Shown here: one piece after another, positions 7,401 through 16,500 of the stretch
Layout of the letters: every line of letters begins with the position of its first letter
Position numbering within the stretch: position 1 is the stretch's first letter
Assembly: GCA_910588315.1 (NCBI GenBank)
Contig: CAJUQF010000026.1
Span: forward strand, 1 to 19,888
Direction: 5' to 3'
Length of the DNA stretch: 19,888 nucleotides
Source of the DNA: an uncultured Christensenellaceae bacterium
Lineage (GTDB): Bacteria > Bacillota > Clostridia > Christensenellales > Pumilibacteraceae
Program-made: the position numbers and the translations under genes
Notes under the pieces: model-generated
What the model saw: only the letters and a program-made list of their open reading frames with translations
What the model was told of the DNA's origin: nothing
Database searches by the model: none

Positions 7401-7508
7401 TTACCGTAAAGCATTTATAATGTGCAACTCGTAGGGCGGTCAGACAGTCTGCCGTTTCTCGGATTGTTGCTTTTCCACACACGGAGCGCCGAGGCGTCGC
7501 TCCCTACG
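7401..7508. repeat. Lead-in plus type B core, copy 1
   Basis: The 39-nt lead-in (7401-7439) runs into a core (7430-7508) bounded by CGTAGGG and CCCTACG inverted ends. Inside are a CAGA/TCTG stem and a GGAGCG/CGCTCC stem. This is the most diverged of the three lead-ins. Confidence 0.7.
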
Positions 7509-7529
7509 AACGTCGAACCGATTATTGCC

Positions 7530-7637
7530 TTACGATAAGCAATTACATTGTGTAATTCGTAGGGCAGGCAGACCGTCTGCCGCTCCACGGATTATTGCTT
7601 TGCCACATGCGGAGCGCAAGAGTCTGCGCTCCCTACG
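7530..7637. repeat. Lead-in plus type B core, copy 2
   Basis: The lead-in carries the perfect stem AATTACA/TGTAATT (7541-7557). The core 7558-7637 has CGTAGGG/CCCTACG ends, the perfect stem GGCAGA/TCTGCC around CCG (7567-7581), and the perfect stem GGAGCGCA/TGCGCTCC around a hexaloop (7611-7632). Bases 7537-7565 are identical to 7770-7798. Confidence 0.8.
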
Positions 7638-7725
7638 AAGAGTGTTTCTGTAATAGCGTTACAGTAAAATAATAATGGTAATATAGGAATCTATAAATAC
7701 ATACCCACCATTAAGCAATTTTGTT

Positions 7726-7760
7726 GCATAATTCGTAAGAACGGGTCCGGCGTTACGTTT
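7726..7760. repeat. Type A hairpin repeat, copy 2
   Basis: It is related to 7365-7399 through GAACGG, TCCGGCGTT and the following run of T. Its hairpin arms are less perfect than those of copy 1. It precedes the third type B unit at the same relative position as copy 1 precedes the first. Confidence 0.55.
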
Positions 7761-7761
7761 A

Positions 7762-7876
7762 TTATCGTAAAGCAATTACATTGTGTAATTCGTAGGGCGG
7801 TCAGACCCTTGACCGCCGTTTCTTCGATTATTGCCTTGCCATAAGCGGAGCGCATGGAGGTCTAAAAGCTCCCTAC
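7762..7876. repeat. Lead-in plus type B core, copy 3
   Basis: The lead-in shares 29 identical bases with copy 2. The core 7791-7876 starts with CGTAGGG and ends CCCTACA. Its first inner stem is a perfect GGCGGTCA/TGACCGCC (7796-7817). This differs in sequence from the copy 2 stem but is still fully paired. The second inner stem is reduced to GGAGC/GCTCC. Confidence 0.75.
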
Positions 7877-8038
7877 AAACGTCTTTCTGTTATGGCTTTA
7901 CGCTATATTCCATACAAATATCCGAAATGCATCGAGTCGATTATTGCTTTACGATAAACGGTGACACGGCATGATCTAAAGCGCATACAAAAACAACACC
8001 GAATAATCGACGCTGTTTAAGTTGATTTCTTTTTATTT

Positions 8039-10243
8039 CTATGCAACCGTTGTCGTACTGTTTTCCACCGTTACACCGGTAATATCGATAACAAGATTGG
8101 ATGATCTGGTCCCGCCGGCAACTACTTTGGTAGTAGCCTCTGCCACGCCGATGACCGTCACGTTTTTGACGCTGCCTTTAACGGTGACCAGCGTACCAGA
8201 CGTCGCCTCGCCGAACACGCCGCCGACAAATAATTTACCCGCGTTGCCCGATATATAATCCGCCGGTGCGACGATCTTTACGGTCGTATTCTCCACGGAA
8301 ACATTATCCAGCGTTCGCTCGTACGTGCCGATCTGACCGATGAGTCCACCGACTTTTCTTGTGCCGGTAACGGTGAGTCCGCTCACCTTCAGATCCGAAA
8401 AAGTATCTTTATCTTCAGCCATATACCCGACCAACCCGCCGACTGCGTCGCCTTCCACATCCGCTTCCAAATACGTTCCCGTAACATAGCTGCCGGGATC
8501 CGCCATGACAGAACAATTATCGAAAGACGCATAGCCGTAACCGCTTATACCGCCGACTTGATAATTACCGTCTATCTCGACTTTACCTGTTATGTGGCAG
8601 TTGCTTACCGTACCGGTATACGCATCGCCGATAAGCGCCGCGACCTGTTTCTTGCCTACAACTTTGGCATTATGAATATTTACGTTTTCGATCCGCGCGG
8701 TACCGTTCATATAACCGAACAGACCGACCATACTGTCATCGGGTTTATTGACGTTAAGGTTGGATATAACAAATTTTCTTCCGTTGAAAGTTCCTTTAAA
8801 AGCATGCTCGACGCTGTTGCCTATGGGCGTCCAAACGACGCCTGCAAGGTCAATGTTTGCGCCGAGTATTACGGTCTCGCCGGCGTAACTGTTTCCGCCG
8901 TTGACAGCGGCTGCAAAATCGGCAAGTTCGTCCGCCGTGGAAAGCATCGTAAATTCTTTAACCGTATCATTAAAGCCTTTTACCGCCTCGGCGAAAGTTT
9001 TACCGCCCCAATAGTTATTGGCAAATATGACTTCGAGTCCCGCGCAATCGGAGTTCGTCTTGCAAAGCTCGCCGTCGGTATCGCCGGAATTTTCGTCGAT
9101 ATGATTGCCCGTTATCGTTATCGAACCTTTGTCGAAAGCCTCGCCGATACGTATCGCTCGGTCGTGGATACCGGACATTTTGTTGTCGGCAATGACGATC
9201 TCGCCTTGATTGACAGGTTGCCCGTTATACGTCGTGCTTTGAATAGCGACGGCATTATGCCCGAGATTGTCGAACGTGCAGTTGCGCACCGTTATATCGC
9301 GATAGCCGTAAGTGTAAACGCCCTGATAAACGTCTTTAGCCGTACAGTTTTCGATAACTATATTTTTGGCAAGCGTATTGCCGCCGCCGTATCTGAACAA
9401 TCTGTTAAACGTGCCGGTATCAGTTATGCCGCTGCCTACTATGTGGCAATCCGTGATCGTCAAACCGTCGAGATCGAGCATTTCGGACTGATCGGCGCCG
9501 ATGTTAACACCGCCCGTCATGTTCAAACCCTTTATGGTGAGATCTTCGATCGACCAATGCGCATGATAGCTGTTGCGCGTATCAACGATGGTTTCGCCGG
9601 TGACGGGGTTAGTACCGCTGCCGTATATATGCCCTACTAAAAGTTCTATTCCGTCCACGGTAGCGCCGTTTTCTGCCGTGATCGTTACGTTTTTGAGCGA
9701 ACGCTTATAATGGTTGTTGCCGTATTCGGACAATATCTCGCTGTTTTTCGTCTGTCTGAAATACAGTTTTCCGTATGCGGCGCGCGCCGCCTTCAAAACG
9801 ATAGTGTCGCCGTCCCGAGCGTTATCCAAAAGCTCCTGCGCCTCTTCCGTGCTTGACGCGTACTTGGAAGTTGCGGCATTGCCCTGCAACGCTTCGACTA
9901 CGAACTTTATATTTGCGTTTTCGCTCTGATAATCTGCGCCGACATCCTCGGGCAGCGTCACCGAAACCGAAACGGTCTTTTCTTTCGTCTCGTTGGATAA
10001 AGCCCACATCTCCCATGCGTACTTACGCGCTCCGATGACATCGGTTTCAAGCACGTCGGCGAGCTTACCGCTTACCGAGAACATCACCCTGTATTGAATA
10101 TTCACATTGCTGTTGTTGACTATCTTTATATCGAACGTCGCGCCGTCGCCCGGCGTGATCTGTTTGAGTTCGAGAACGTCCGCACCGTCAAAGCCTGCCG
10201 TGCCGCCGTTTTCCCAAGCGGTCCCCGTCATTTCCTTTCCCAT
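8039..10243 (-). CDS. Secreted TasA/CalY-like, beta-helix and GLUG-repeat protein (main frame)
   Basis: This 734-residue frame lacks its own signal peptide; the signal is encoded just upstream in another frame (next entry). Residues 1 to about 120 look like the body of a TasA/camelysin-type domain (GGTAGFDGADVLELKQITPG, then IKIVNNSNVNIQYR, ending FVVEALQGNA). Residues about 125-415 form a right-handed beta-helix of the pectate-lyase-like kind: coils of the type ITVRNCTFDNLGHNAVAI and ITITGNHIDEN, then NNYWGG. Residues about 430-734 are GLUG-like repeats (FKGTFNGRKFVISNLNV, VGLFGYM, VGGISGY, VGGLVGYM, VGGLIGQI, VGGVFGE). Such proteins are cell-surface or matrix components and some bind or cut polysaccharides. 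No catalytic residues are identifiable. The stop is TAG at 8041-8039. There is no anchor motif, so it is probably secreted or part of a fibre. Confidence 0.85.
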   Translation of the reverse strand: MGKEMTGTAWENGGTAGFDGADVLELKQITPGDGATFDIKIVNNSNVNIQYRVMFSVSGKLADVLETDVIGARKYAWEMWALSNETKEKTVSVSVTLPEDVGADYQSENANIKFVVEALQGNAATSKYASSTEEAQELLDNARDGDTIVLKAARAAYGKLYFRQTKNSEILSEYGNNHYKRSLKNVTITAENGATVDGIELLVGHIYGSGTNPVTGETIVDTRNSYHAHWSIEDLTIKGLNMTGGVNIGADQSEMLDLDGLTITDCHIVGSGITDTGTFNRLFRYGGGNTLAKNIVIENCTAKDVYQGVYTYGYRDITVRNCTFDNLGHNAVAIQSTTYNGQPVNQGEIVIADNKMSGIHDRAIRIGEAFDKGSITITGNHIDENSGDTDGELCKTNSDCAGLEVIFANNYWGGKTFAEAVKGFNDTVKEFTMLSTADELADFAAAVNGGNSYAGETVILGANIDLAGVVWTPIGNSVEHAFKGTFNGRKFVISNLNVNKPDDSMVGLFGYMNGTARIENVNIHNAKVVGKKQVAALIGDAYTGTVSNCHITGKVEIDGNYQVGGISGYGYASFDNCSVMADPGSYVTGTYLEADVEGDAVGGLVGYMAEDKDTFSDLKVSGLTVTGTRKVGGLIGQIGTYERTLDNVSVENTTVKIVAPADYISGNAGKLFVGGVFGEATSGTLVTVKGSVKNVTVIGVAEATTKVVAGGTRSSNLVIDITGVTVENSTTTVA

Positions 10244-10433
10244 GGACGTGAGCGCAAGCGACGAATCTACGAACGATCTCGGCAGTGACCGACACGTTAC
10301 CGGACGTTACCGCGATATCCACACTGTCGCTGCTCGAAAACAATGCAAAAGTAGAACCCGCAACCAAACTCGCGCATAACGCCGTCGTTGCCAGCGCGGA
10401 TGTCAGCGCCATCGCTTTCCTTGTTTTTTTCAT
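10188..10433 (-). CDS. Signal peptide and first strand of the TasA/CalY-like protein (frameshifted 5' part)
   Basis: The ATG at 10433 has GGAG six bases upstream and follows a consensus promoter. It encodes a TasA/camelysin-type signal: basic MKKTRK, a hydrophobic stretch of about 20 residues (MALTSALATTALCASLVAG), then STFALFSSSDSVDIAVTSG and NVSVTAEI. Sequence after codon 53 (about 10275) is unrelated, ending at a stop near 10188. The expected continuation (FVDSSLALTSMGKEMTGTAW) lies in the frame of the 8039-10243 gene. Removing one base near 10274 joins the two into a protein of 797 residues. SipW-type signal peptidases process similar signals, but none is encoded in this window. The break may be an assembly or sequencing indel, a true mutation or phase variation. 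Confidence 0.75.
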   Translation of the reverse strand: MKKTRKAMALTSALATTALCASLVAGSTFALFSSSDSVDIAVTSGNVSVTAEIVRRFVACAHVHGKGNDGDRLGKRRHGRL

Positions 10434-10460
10434 AGTAAACTCCGAATTGATATATAATTT

Positions 10461-10490
10461 ATTATACCACGAAAGCCCGCGATTTGTCAA
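10461..10490 (-). promoter_or_regulatory. Consensus promoter of the TasA/CalY-like gene
   Basis: On the minus strand TTGACA (10490-10485) and TATAAT (10466-10461) are separated by 18 bp. The ATG at 10433 is about 28 bases past the -10, with GGAG between. The terminator at 10532-10565 ends the preceding gene just upstream, so this is an independent transcription unit. A strong promoter suggests an abundant product. Confidence 0.85.
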
Positions 10491-10531
10491 TAACAATCAC
10501 TTTATTTGTGAAAATTTGCGTAATCGCTCAC

Positions 10532-10565
10532 ACAAAAACGCCGAGATCGGTCTCGGCGTTTTTGT
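10532..10565 (-). terminator. Intrinsic terminator after the giant surface protein gene
   Basis: A perfect 15-bp inverted repeat (ACAAAAACGCCGAGA with its complement) surrounds a 4-nt loop, giving a G/C-rich core followed by TTTTTGTG on the minus strand. It starts 15 bases after the stop codon at 10581-10583. The A/T-rich flanks are symmetric, so it could also work on the plus strand, although no plus-strand gene leads into it. Confidence 0.9.
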
Positions 10566-10580
10566 TATGCTTGATCTGTT

Positions 10581-13500
10581 TTAGAAGTCGTCGGGATTGA
10601 ATCCATCGTTATTCTGCGGCGGAGGCGGCGTCATCGGACGTCCCTGCTGTCCCGGTTGCTGAGGCGGACGCTGACCCTGCGGTGTGCCGAACTGCTGCTG
10701 ATTCGGGCGTTGTTGCATGCCCTGTTGCGGCTGTTGCGGCGGGCGCTGTCCTTGCGGCGCGGAGCCGGGGATCGTGTTGAACGTGCCGCCCTGAGGATTC
10801 GCCGCGGGAGGCGGAAGCTGTCCCGCATCCACGCCCGTAGTAGGCGCGCCGGTACCTGCGTTAAGCTGCAGGCTGCCCGTGTTGGGCGCACCGGCACCGC
10901 CGCCGAGCATAAGCCCGGGATCTGGTGCGGCTTGCGTAGGAGGCAGATAACCGAACGACTGATATCCGGCGGGACCTGCCGACAGACGCATCATTTCTTC
11001 TTCGAGTTCGGTCTCGGATTCGAGAAGCGCCTCGATCTCGCGTCTCATCTTACGTTTCTTGCAGACTACTACAATAATGACGATGAGCAGGACGATGAAC
11101 ACCACGGACGCCGCAACTATTATCCAGAACCACATCAGGTTGGCTTCTATCATCGAGACGAATTCTTCCCACCAGGACATTTCGGGTGCGTCCGTACAGT
11201 TGACCGTAACGGTACGAGTATATGTTCTGCCGGAAAGGTCGGTGATGTTGACCGTTATATCCGCTTCACCTCTGCGGTTGAACGTGAGCAGCAGATATGC
11301 TCTGCCGTTATCGTCGAGCGCACGCGTTACTTCTACTTTGACGCTCTGCGACGAGGATACCGGAGCAATGAATTCCATAACGTCTTCCGCGTCTCTGTCC
11401 TCGAACCAATCTTCGGGATAGATATGCAGTTGATTCTTGCTGTTGCCGACAAGCATCTTTGTGGTGTACACATACGATTTTTTGTCGTTCTTGTACACGG
11501 GCGCGTTATTGACAACGACTTTTATCGGGAGCGTGCGCGTTACGGTTATGCCGCCGGCGGTGAACGTTACTTTGACGTTGACCTCTACGCCTTCGGTAAG
11601 CGCATGAATGCGCCAATCGTTGCTGTCGCCCGAACCCGGCTCGTAGATCGAAAGATAGCCGCGGCCTTCCACTTCTTCGATAGACGAAATGGTGTAACCC
11701 ATGGCGTTCTCTTCGCCGAGCAGATCTTTGGCGGTAATGGCTCGCGTCACACCGAACACCATGTTCTTACTGTCGAGCACTTCGCCTACGTCTTCGAGCG
11801 GATTGGCGATGGTTATGGTGAACGTGAACGCAGTCGACTTACCGTCGATGACGTCGTGTTCCATACCGTCCTCGTAACCGCTGTCGGATACGACTATCGT
11901 CACTTTCTGCGTGCCGTAGACTTGTTTGAACGGTGTTATTTTGAACGATTGATGTTTATCGCCTACCCATTCCACGCGGCAAAGCGTATCGTGAGCGTAA
12001 ACCTTATTGCCGGTTTCCTGATCGACAACTATCTCGCCTGTTTCCGGATCGCGTTCGTACACGCCGTAACCGTAAAGCGTAGGCGCGTTGTCGAGATCGT
12101 CAGTCATGTATACTATGATCTCGTCGATGAACACGTACGTGTACAGATTGGCGTTTTCCGCGAGCGTCGCGTCGAACGCATCGCCGTTGGCGTCGGTCAC
12201 GAAATCGAGAATACTGAACGTCTTGGCTTTCTGTTCGAGATCGGCGTCGGCTGCGTTAGCGCCGGCACCCATCATTGTGATATTGGTGGTGGTACCGGGT
12301 TTTGCCGACGGCGCAATATTGTCTACCGTAAGGTTTATCGTCAAAACGTGCGTCGTGGAATTGGCAACGGAATCCTTAAACTGAACTCTGACCGTGCCGA
12401 CAAGTCCGCGCATATTGGACCTACAGGTAAACGATATGCGAGATATGGTACTTACGCCGTACGAGTTTACGCCGTCCGTTACTTTTATATCGAACAAACG
12501 TTTGTTGTCGCTCGACATGATGGCGTCTTTTATGGTACCGTTACTCGAAATCAAGCTGTCGTCGCTGCCGAGACTGACAAGACTGTAACCGTCCATATCG
12601 ATATCGGCGTCGTTGATGATATCGGGGATACTGACGTCGAGCGTCTTGCCGTTTTCGAGTTTGGCGTCAAGCACGTAACCGTCGACGTCGGAGAGCGTTA
12701 CCGAATAGCCGAGAAGATCGGGATCGAGACTCTTGAACGTTCTGTTGCAGTTGCCGCAACGAGCCGTATTCTTGGAGCCGGCGACCTGACGAACATGTTC
12801 GGAATCGCGGCAGTACGGGCAGACAAGCACAAGTCCCGTCGTTGCGATCTCCGGAGTGTCGTTTTCCACGTTGACGATTATCTTGGTCGCACATACTTTG
12901 GCGGTATCGTTGATCGTAGGTTTCGACGCGTTATTCACGGAGTCGGCAGTGTATATCCACACTTCGATTGGCGTGGACGGCTGATTGCCGGGATACACTT
13001 TACGGTTGATCTTGATGGTTATGGTTTGTTCTGCGCCGAGACCGGTATGCGAGACGGACAGCACGTCGCCCTTGCCCGTAATACCTTCGTTGGTCGGCAT
13101 TACGACCTTATGCCCGACGTACTCGATCTTCTCTTTGCCGCCGGACGCTCTGCGCATATCCCAATCGTAGAACAAGCCGAGTTCGTAGTCGTCGGTGTTG
13201 TAAAGTTTCCAGGTAAGCGAATCGCCAGCCGTGCCGGTAAACTCAAGGAAATCGGATTCGCGCAACTTGTCGCCCACTTGCGGATAACCGCTGTTGAACG
13301 GCGAATTTTCCACCGCGACTATTTTGGAGTTGGCGACCGATACTTTGACCGACGTATTGACAAGCGGCATCGTTACCGTAGAATCGCTTGCGGTGATATA
13401 TCTCTTTCCGACCGATATGTACAGCGGTATGGAAGAAATCGCCGTCGCCGCCTCGTTGAACGTAGCGGAATTGGGAATAAACTCGAGACGTTTGCCGTCC

Positions 13501-16500
13501 GTCGACACAGACGCGGTAAAGAATCTCGAAACGTATTTGTAAATTTCGCTGGTCGAGCTGCCCGTGCCGGGAGTTTCCGATTCGACGCTGCAAATACGCA
13601 TCTCGCTCGTTATTTCTTCTTCGCGTGCCGCGACGAACGAATCGCCTTGCTTTTTAATGAGCGCATACACAACGACGTCGTACATAGCCGACGGCGCAGT
13701 CACGTCCGCATCGGAGAGTATAGCGGCATTGGCGCCCGAAACAAGATCGACGCTGATGGGTACGCTGGCATTGCCGTCTACATTGGCGAAGTCGGCGTAA
13801 CTCATAAGCTCTATGGTTCTGGGATTGGGTACCGCAACAACGGATACCGGAGCGATCGTAACGTTGATGTTTACATAATCGGAAACCGAGCCGTTTCTAT
13901 CGACGATACGGAATCTGACGTTAGCCGTTTTTCCGTTTTCGTTGATGTAATCGGTAGCGGAAAACTCGATATAATTGATAGAGTTTTCGGTGAACGAACG
14001 AGCCGTAACGGTCGCGGTGCTGCCGGGGTTGGTAATAAGGAAGTCGTTACCGTCCATGCCGGTATACACCAAAAGCTTTGCCTCGTCGTCTATATCGACG
14101 TCGCCCATAAACGAGCCTATGGCGAATTTGGCTTTTTGCCCGTAAGACATACGCAACGAGAACGTATTAAGCTCGTCTTGCGATTTATTTAACGTGATGG
14201 AACTGTTTCCGACTGCGGGTATCGATGTGATATTGTCCTTTACCGCCGGAGGCGTGGAAAGCACGTGTATACGCACGTTTACCACAACCGTAGCGCCGCT
14301 GCCGTCGACGAGCGTTACTACGACAGTCGTATCTATCGCGCCGTTTGCTCTGACAAGCAAAGCTACGGGCAACGAAATCGACGGGTCGTTTTCCGAGGCG
14401 TAAGCGTTGCCGAATTCAGTCACGCTGACATATCTCGAATGTTCGGATGATATATATTTCGACTGTATTCTGAGCGTCGACGCCGCGTCGTCGCTGCCGA
14501 GTACGATCGAACCCATGTTGCCGCCTTCGTTAGGCGTAGCGGGATAACTTCCGACGTAATTGCGGAAATTATTAAGATACATGGTTTCCGCGTCTTTTGC
14601 GACGGCGCCCGAATTACCCAACTCGTCAAACGGGAAGTTTACGCCCCCGAGAGTGTTCATGCCGGGCTTAGCCGAGTCGAAATCGCCCGCAACGTCGTCG
14701 GCGAACTTGGTGCTATCCGATGCGTACATCACGAAATAGTCGCCGCGCTTCATGTAAATGTCGATGGAGTCCGAACCGCCGAACGCAACGTCGTTGGTCT
14801 TGGGAACGGCATTATTATAGCCTACGGAGAATACTATCGTGACAAACGAATCGCTCTCGCCCGAAGAATCACGGAACGTGTATGCAAGATTTACCCTGCC
14901 CTTGAATGCGCGTTCGGTCTTGAATACAAGCGTCGTCTGAGGCATAGTCGACACTTCGGCGTCGTCGCCGCCGCGCTTGACCGTTACCGGCATGGGCGCG
15001 CTTGTGTTTACGAGACGGTTGATATTGACATGGTCGTTAGCCGCAGGCATGACGAGATAGTCTTTTATATACTTATCGTCGCCGGTATAAGCGTCGGAGC
15101 TTGTAACAAGCGTGTTGTTGGTTTTGTCAAGCTCGATGTCGTTATCGATAAGCAGCGACGTGACGTCGACAAAGAACGCCGCACCCGCCGAGAGATCGAA
15201 TTTGTACATCGGCGCTTGGTTGTAGCTCGAATCTTGCGTAGAAGTGGATTCGTACTTTTCTTTTACGGTACTCGAATCGTAGCGTATCTTATTGTTGGTG
15301 ATATACACCTTGATAGTCGCGAGCGTCCAATATCCGCGCACAAAAGACGAGTTGTCGCAATCGTCGTAGAACAAGACTTTGAACGGATAATATACGTTGT
15401 TGTTCTCATCCTTTCTGAGATTGTACTTGCCAAGATATTCGTCGAGCTTATCTTCCGATATTTGCGGCTGAGTCTTTGCTTTGGGTATAAACTGCAAGCT
15501 CGACGCCGCGCCCGAAACGGGCGATACCGAGAAGAATTTCTCGAAGTTGGGGTTGGGGTTGTAGTTGTATTTATTGACCTTCCCCGGAGTATCGACGTCG
15601 ACTATATCCGATCTGTTGGTCACTCCGTAGTAATCGAGCAGCGCGGAATCCGACATATTGGGATCGGAACAGCTTGTGCCGTAATTGCAAACATAATCGA
15701 CCTCGGCGTCGCTCATTGTGCCGAATGCAGACGGCATATAGAACTTCATTGTATCGCCGTTGTAATTGCTGTTCGCCTGCGCTCTGTCGCGATCGGAATA
15801 GAAAATGGTGGTCGTATCGAGTCTGTGATCGCCGTTGGTGTCGTCGCGCTTGAAATCGATCGTAACACCGGCAGGTTTATCTTTGCCGTTTTCGTCAACG
15901 GTCGCTTTCATATCGGCCATCGTCATATTGACGGTAACGGTAGTAAGCTGACCGTAAGCGTTTTCGTTTACATATTTAATCTCGGGCCTGGTATTGACGA
16001 GATTTATATCTACATCGACGTACTCGACGTTTGTGGGCGTCACGGACGGCGTCAAACCGAGAGTCTTGACCGCAACCGTAAGTTTGAGAAGTCCCGGCGC
16101 TCTGACGCTGTCGCCTTCGGACTTTTTGCTGAACGCAAATCCGTATTTATCTTCGCGGAAATCGGTGTCCGTCATCGGCGCGCGGTCACCGGGATTACTA
16201 AGCGTAAACCTGTTGTTGTTAACATAACGGGTATCGAACTTGATCGACTCGCCTGCTACTATATAATCGATATTGATATACGGGTTATCGTTCAGCTTGC
16301 TGCCCGTCCAGCTCGTAGAACCGTCGGAAAGCGTCAGGTTCTCGTAAACGTACTGTAATTGCGCCCCGCTCCAAATGGAATATTGGCTGTCCAGAAGTTT
16401 CTCGCCGGCGCCGGGATTGACGCTCGCCGCGGCGGTAGCGTTTGCAAACGCCACGTGATCGCCGCCGGTTTCCGTGTTGGTACCGTGCGCTTGCGGCATG

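Larger units (their letters stand above)
7256..8038. other. Gene-free region holding a cluster of hairpin repeats
   Basis: No convincing reading frame occurs on either strand. Most of it (about 7341-7960) is built from recurring pieces: a core of about 80 nt bounded by CGTAGGG and CCCTACG (three copies), a 39-nt lead-in to each core, a second hairpin type (two copies), and a linker motif ATTATTGC (at about 7341, 7521, 7591, 7828 and 7940). No tRNA is visible. The stretch 7965-8038, just after the stop of the beta-helix gene, has only a weak imperfect hairpin followed by GTTTTTG on the minus strand, which is poor support for a terminator. Confidence 0.8.

Noticed and set aside
7341..7960. CRISPR array
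   Set aside because: The repeats are long, internally hairpinned and unevenly spaced, with no uniform spacers and no cas genes nearby.
8558..9640. A plus-strand frame of 360 codons inside the beta-helix gene
   Set aside because: It is antisense to a clear secreted-protein gene and has no domain or SD support.
10434..10496. Upstream start for the TasA-type fragment, adding about 21 residues before MKKTRK
   Set aside because: The added codons would overlap the promoter -35/-10 elements and the SD, and would bury the signal peptide. The ATG at 10433 has the proper SD.
10581..11048. LPXTG-type sortase sorting signal at the end of the giant protein
   Set aside because: No LPXTG-like motif precedes the membrane helix, and the tail after the helix is about 155 residues, far too long for a sorting signal.
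10656..14192. A plus-strand frame of 1,178 codons antisense to the giant surface protein gene
   Set aside because: It is codon-aligned with the sense gene, so its stops correspond to sense TTA, CTA and TCA codons, which are rarely used here. The product is Arg/Val/His-rich with no recognisable domain. It is a composition shadow.
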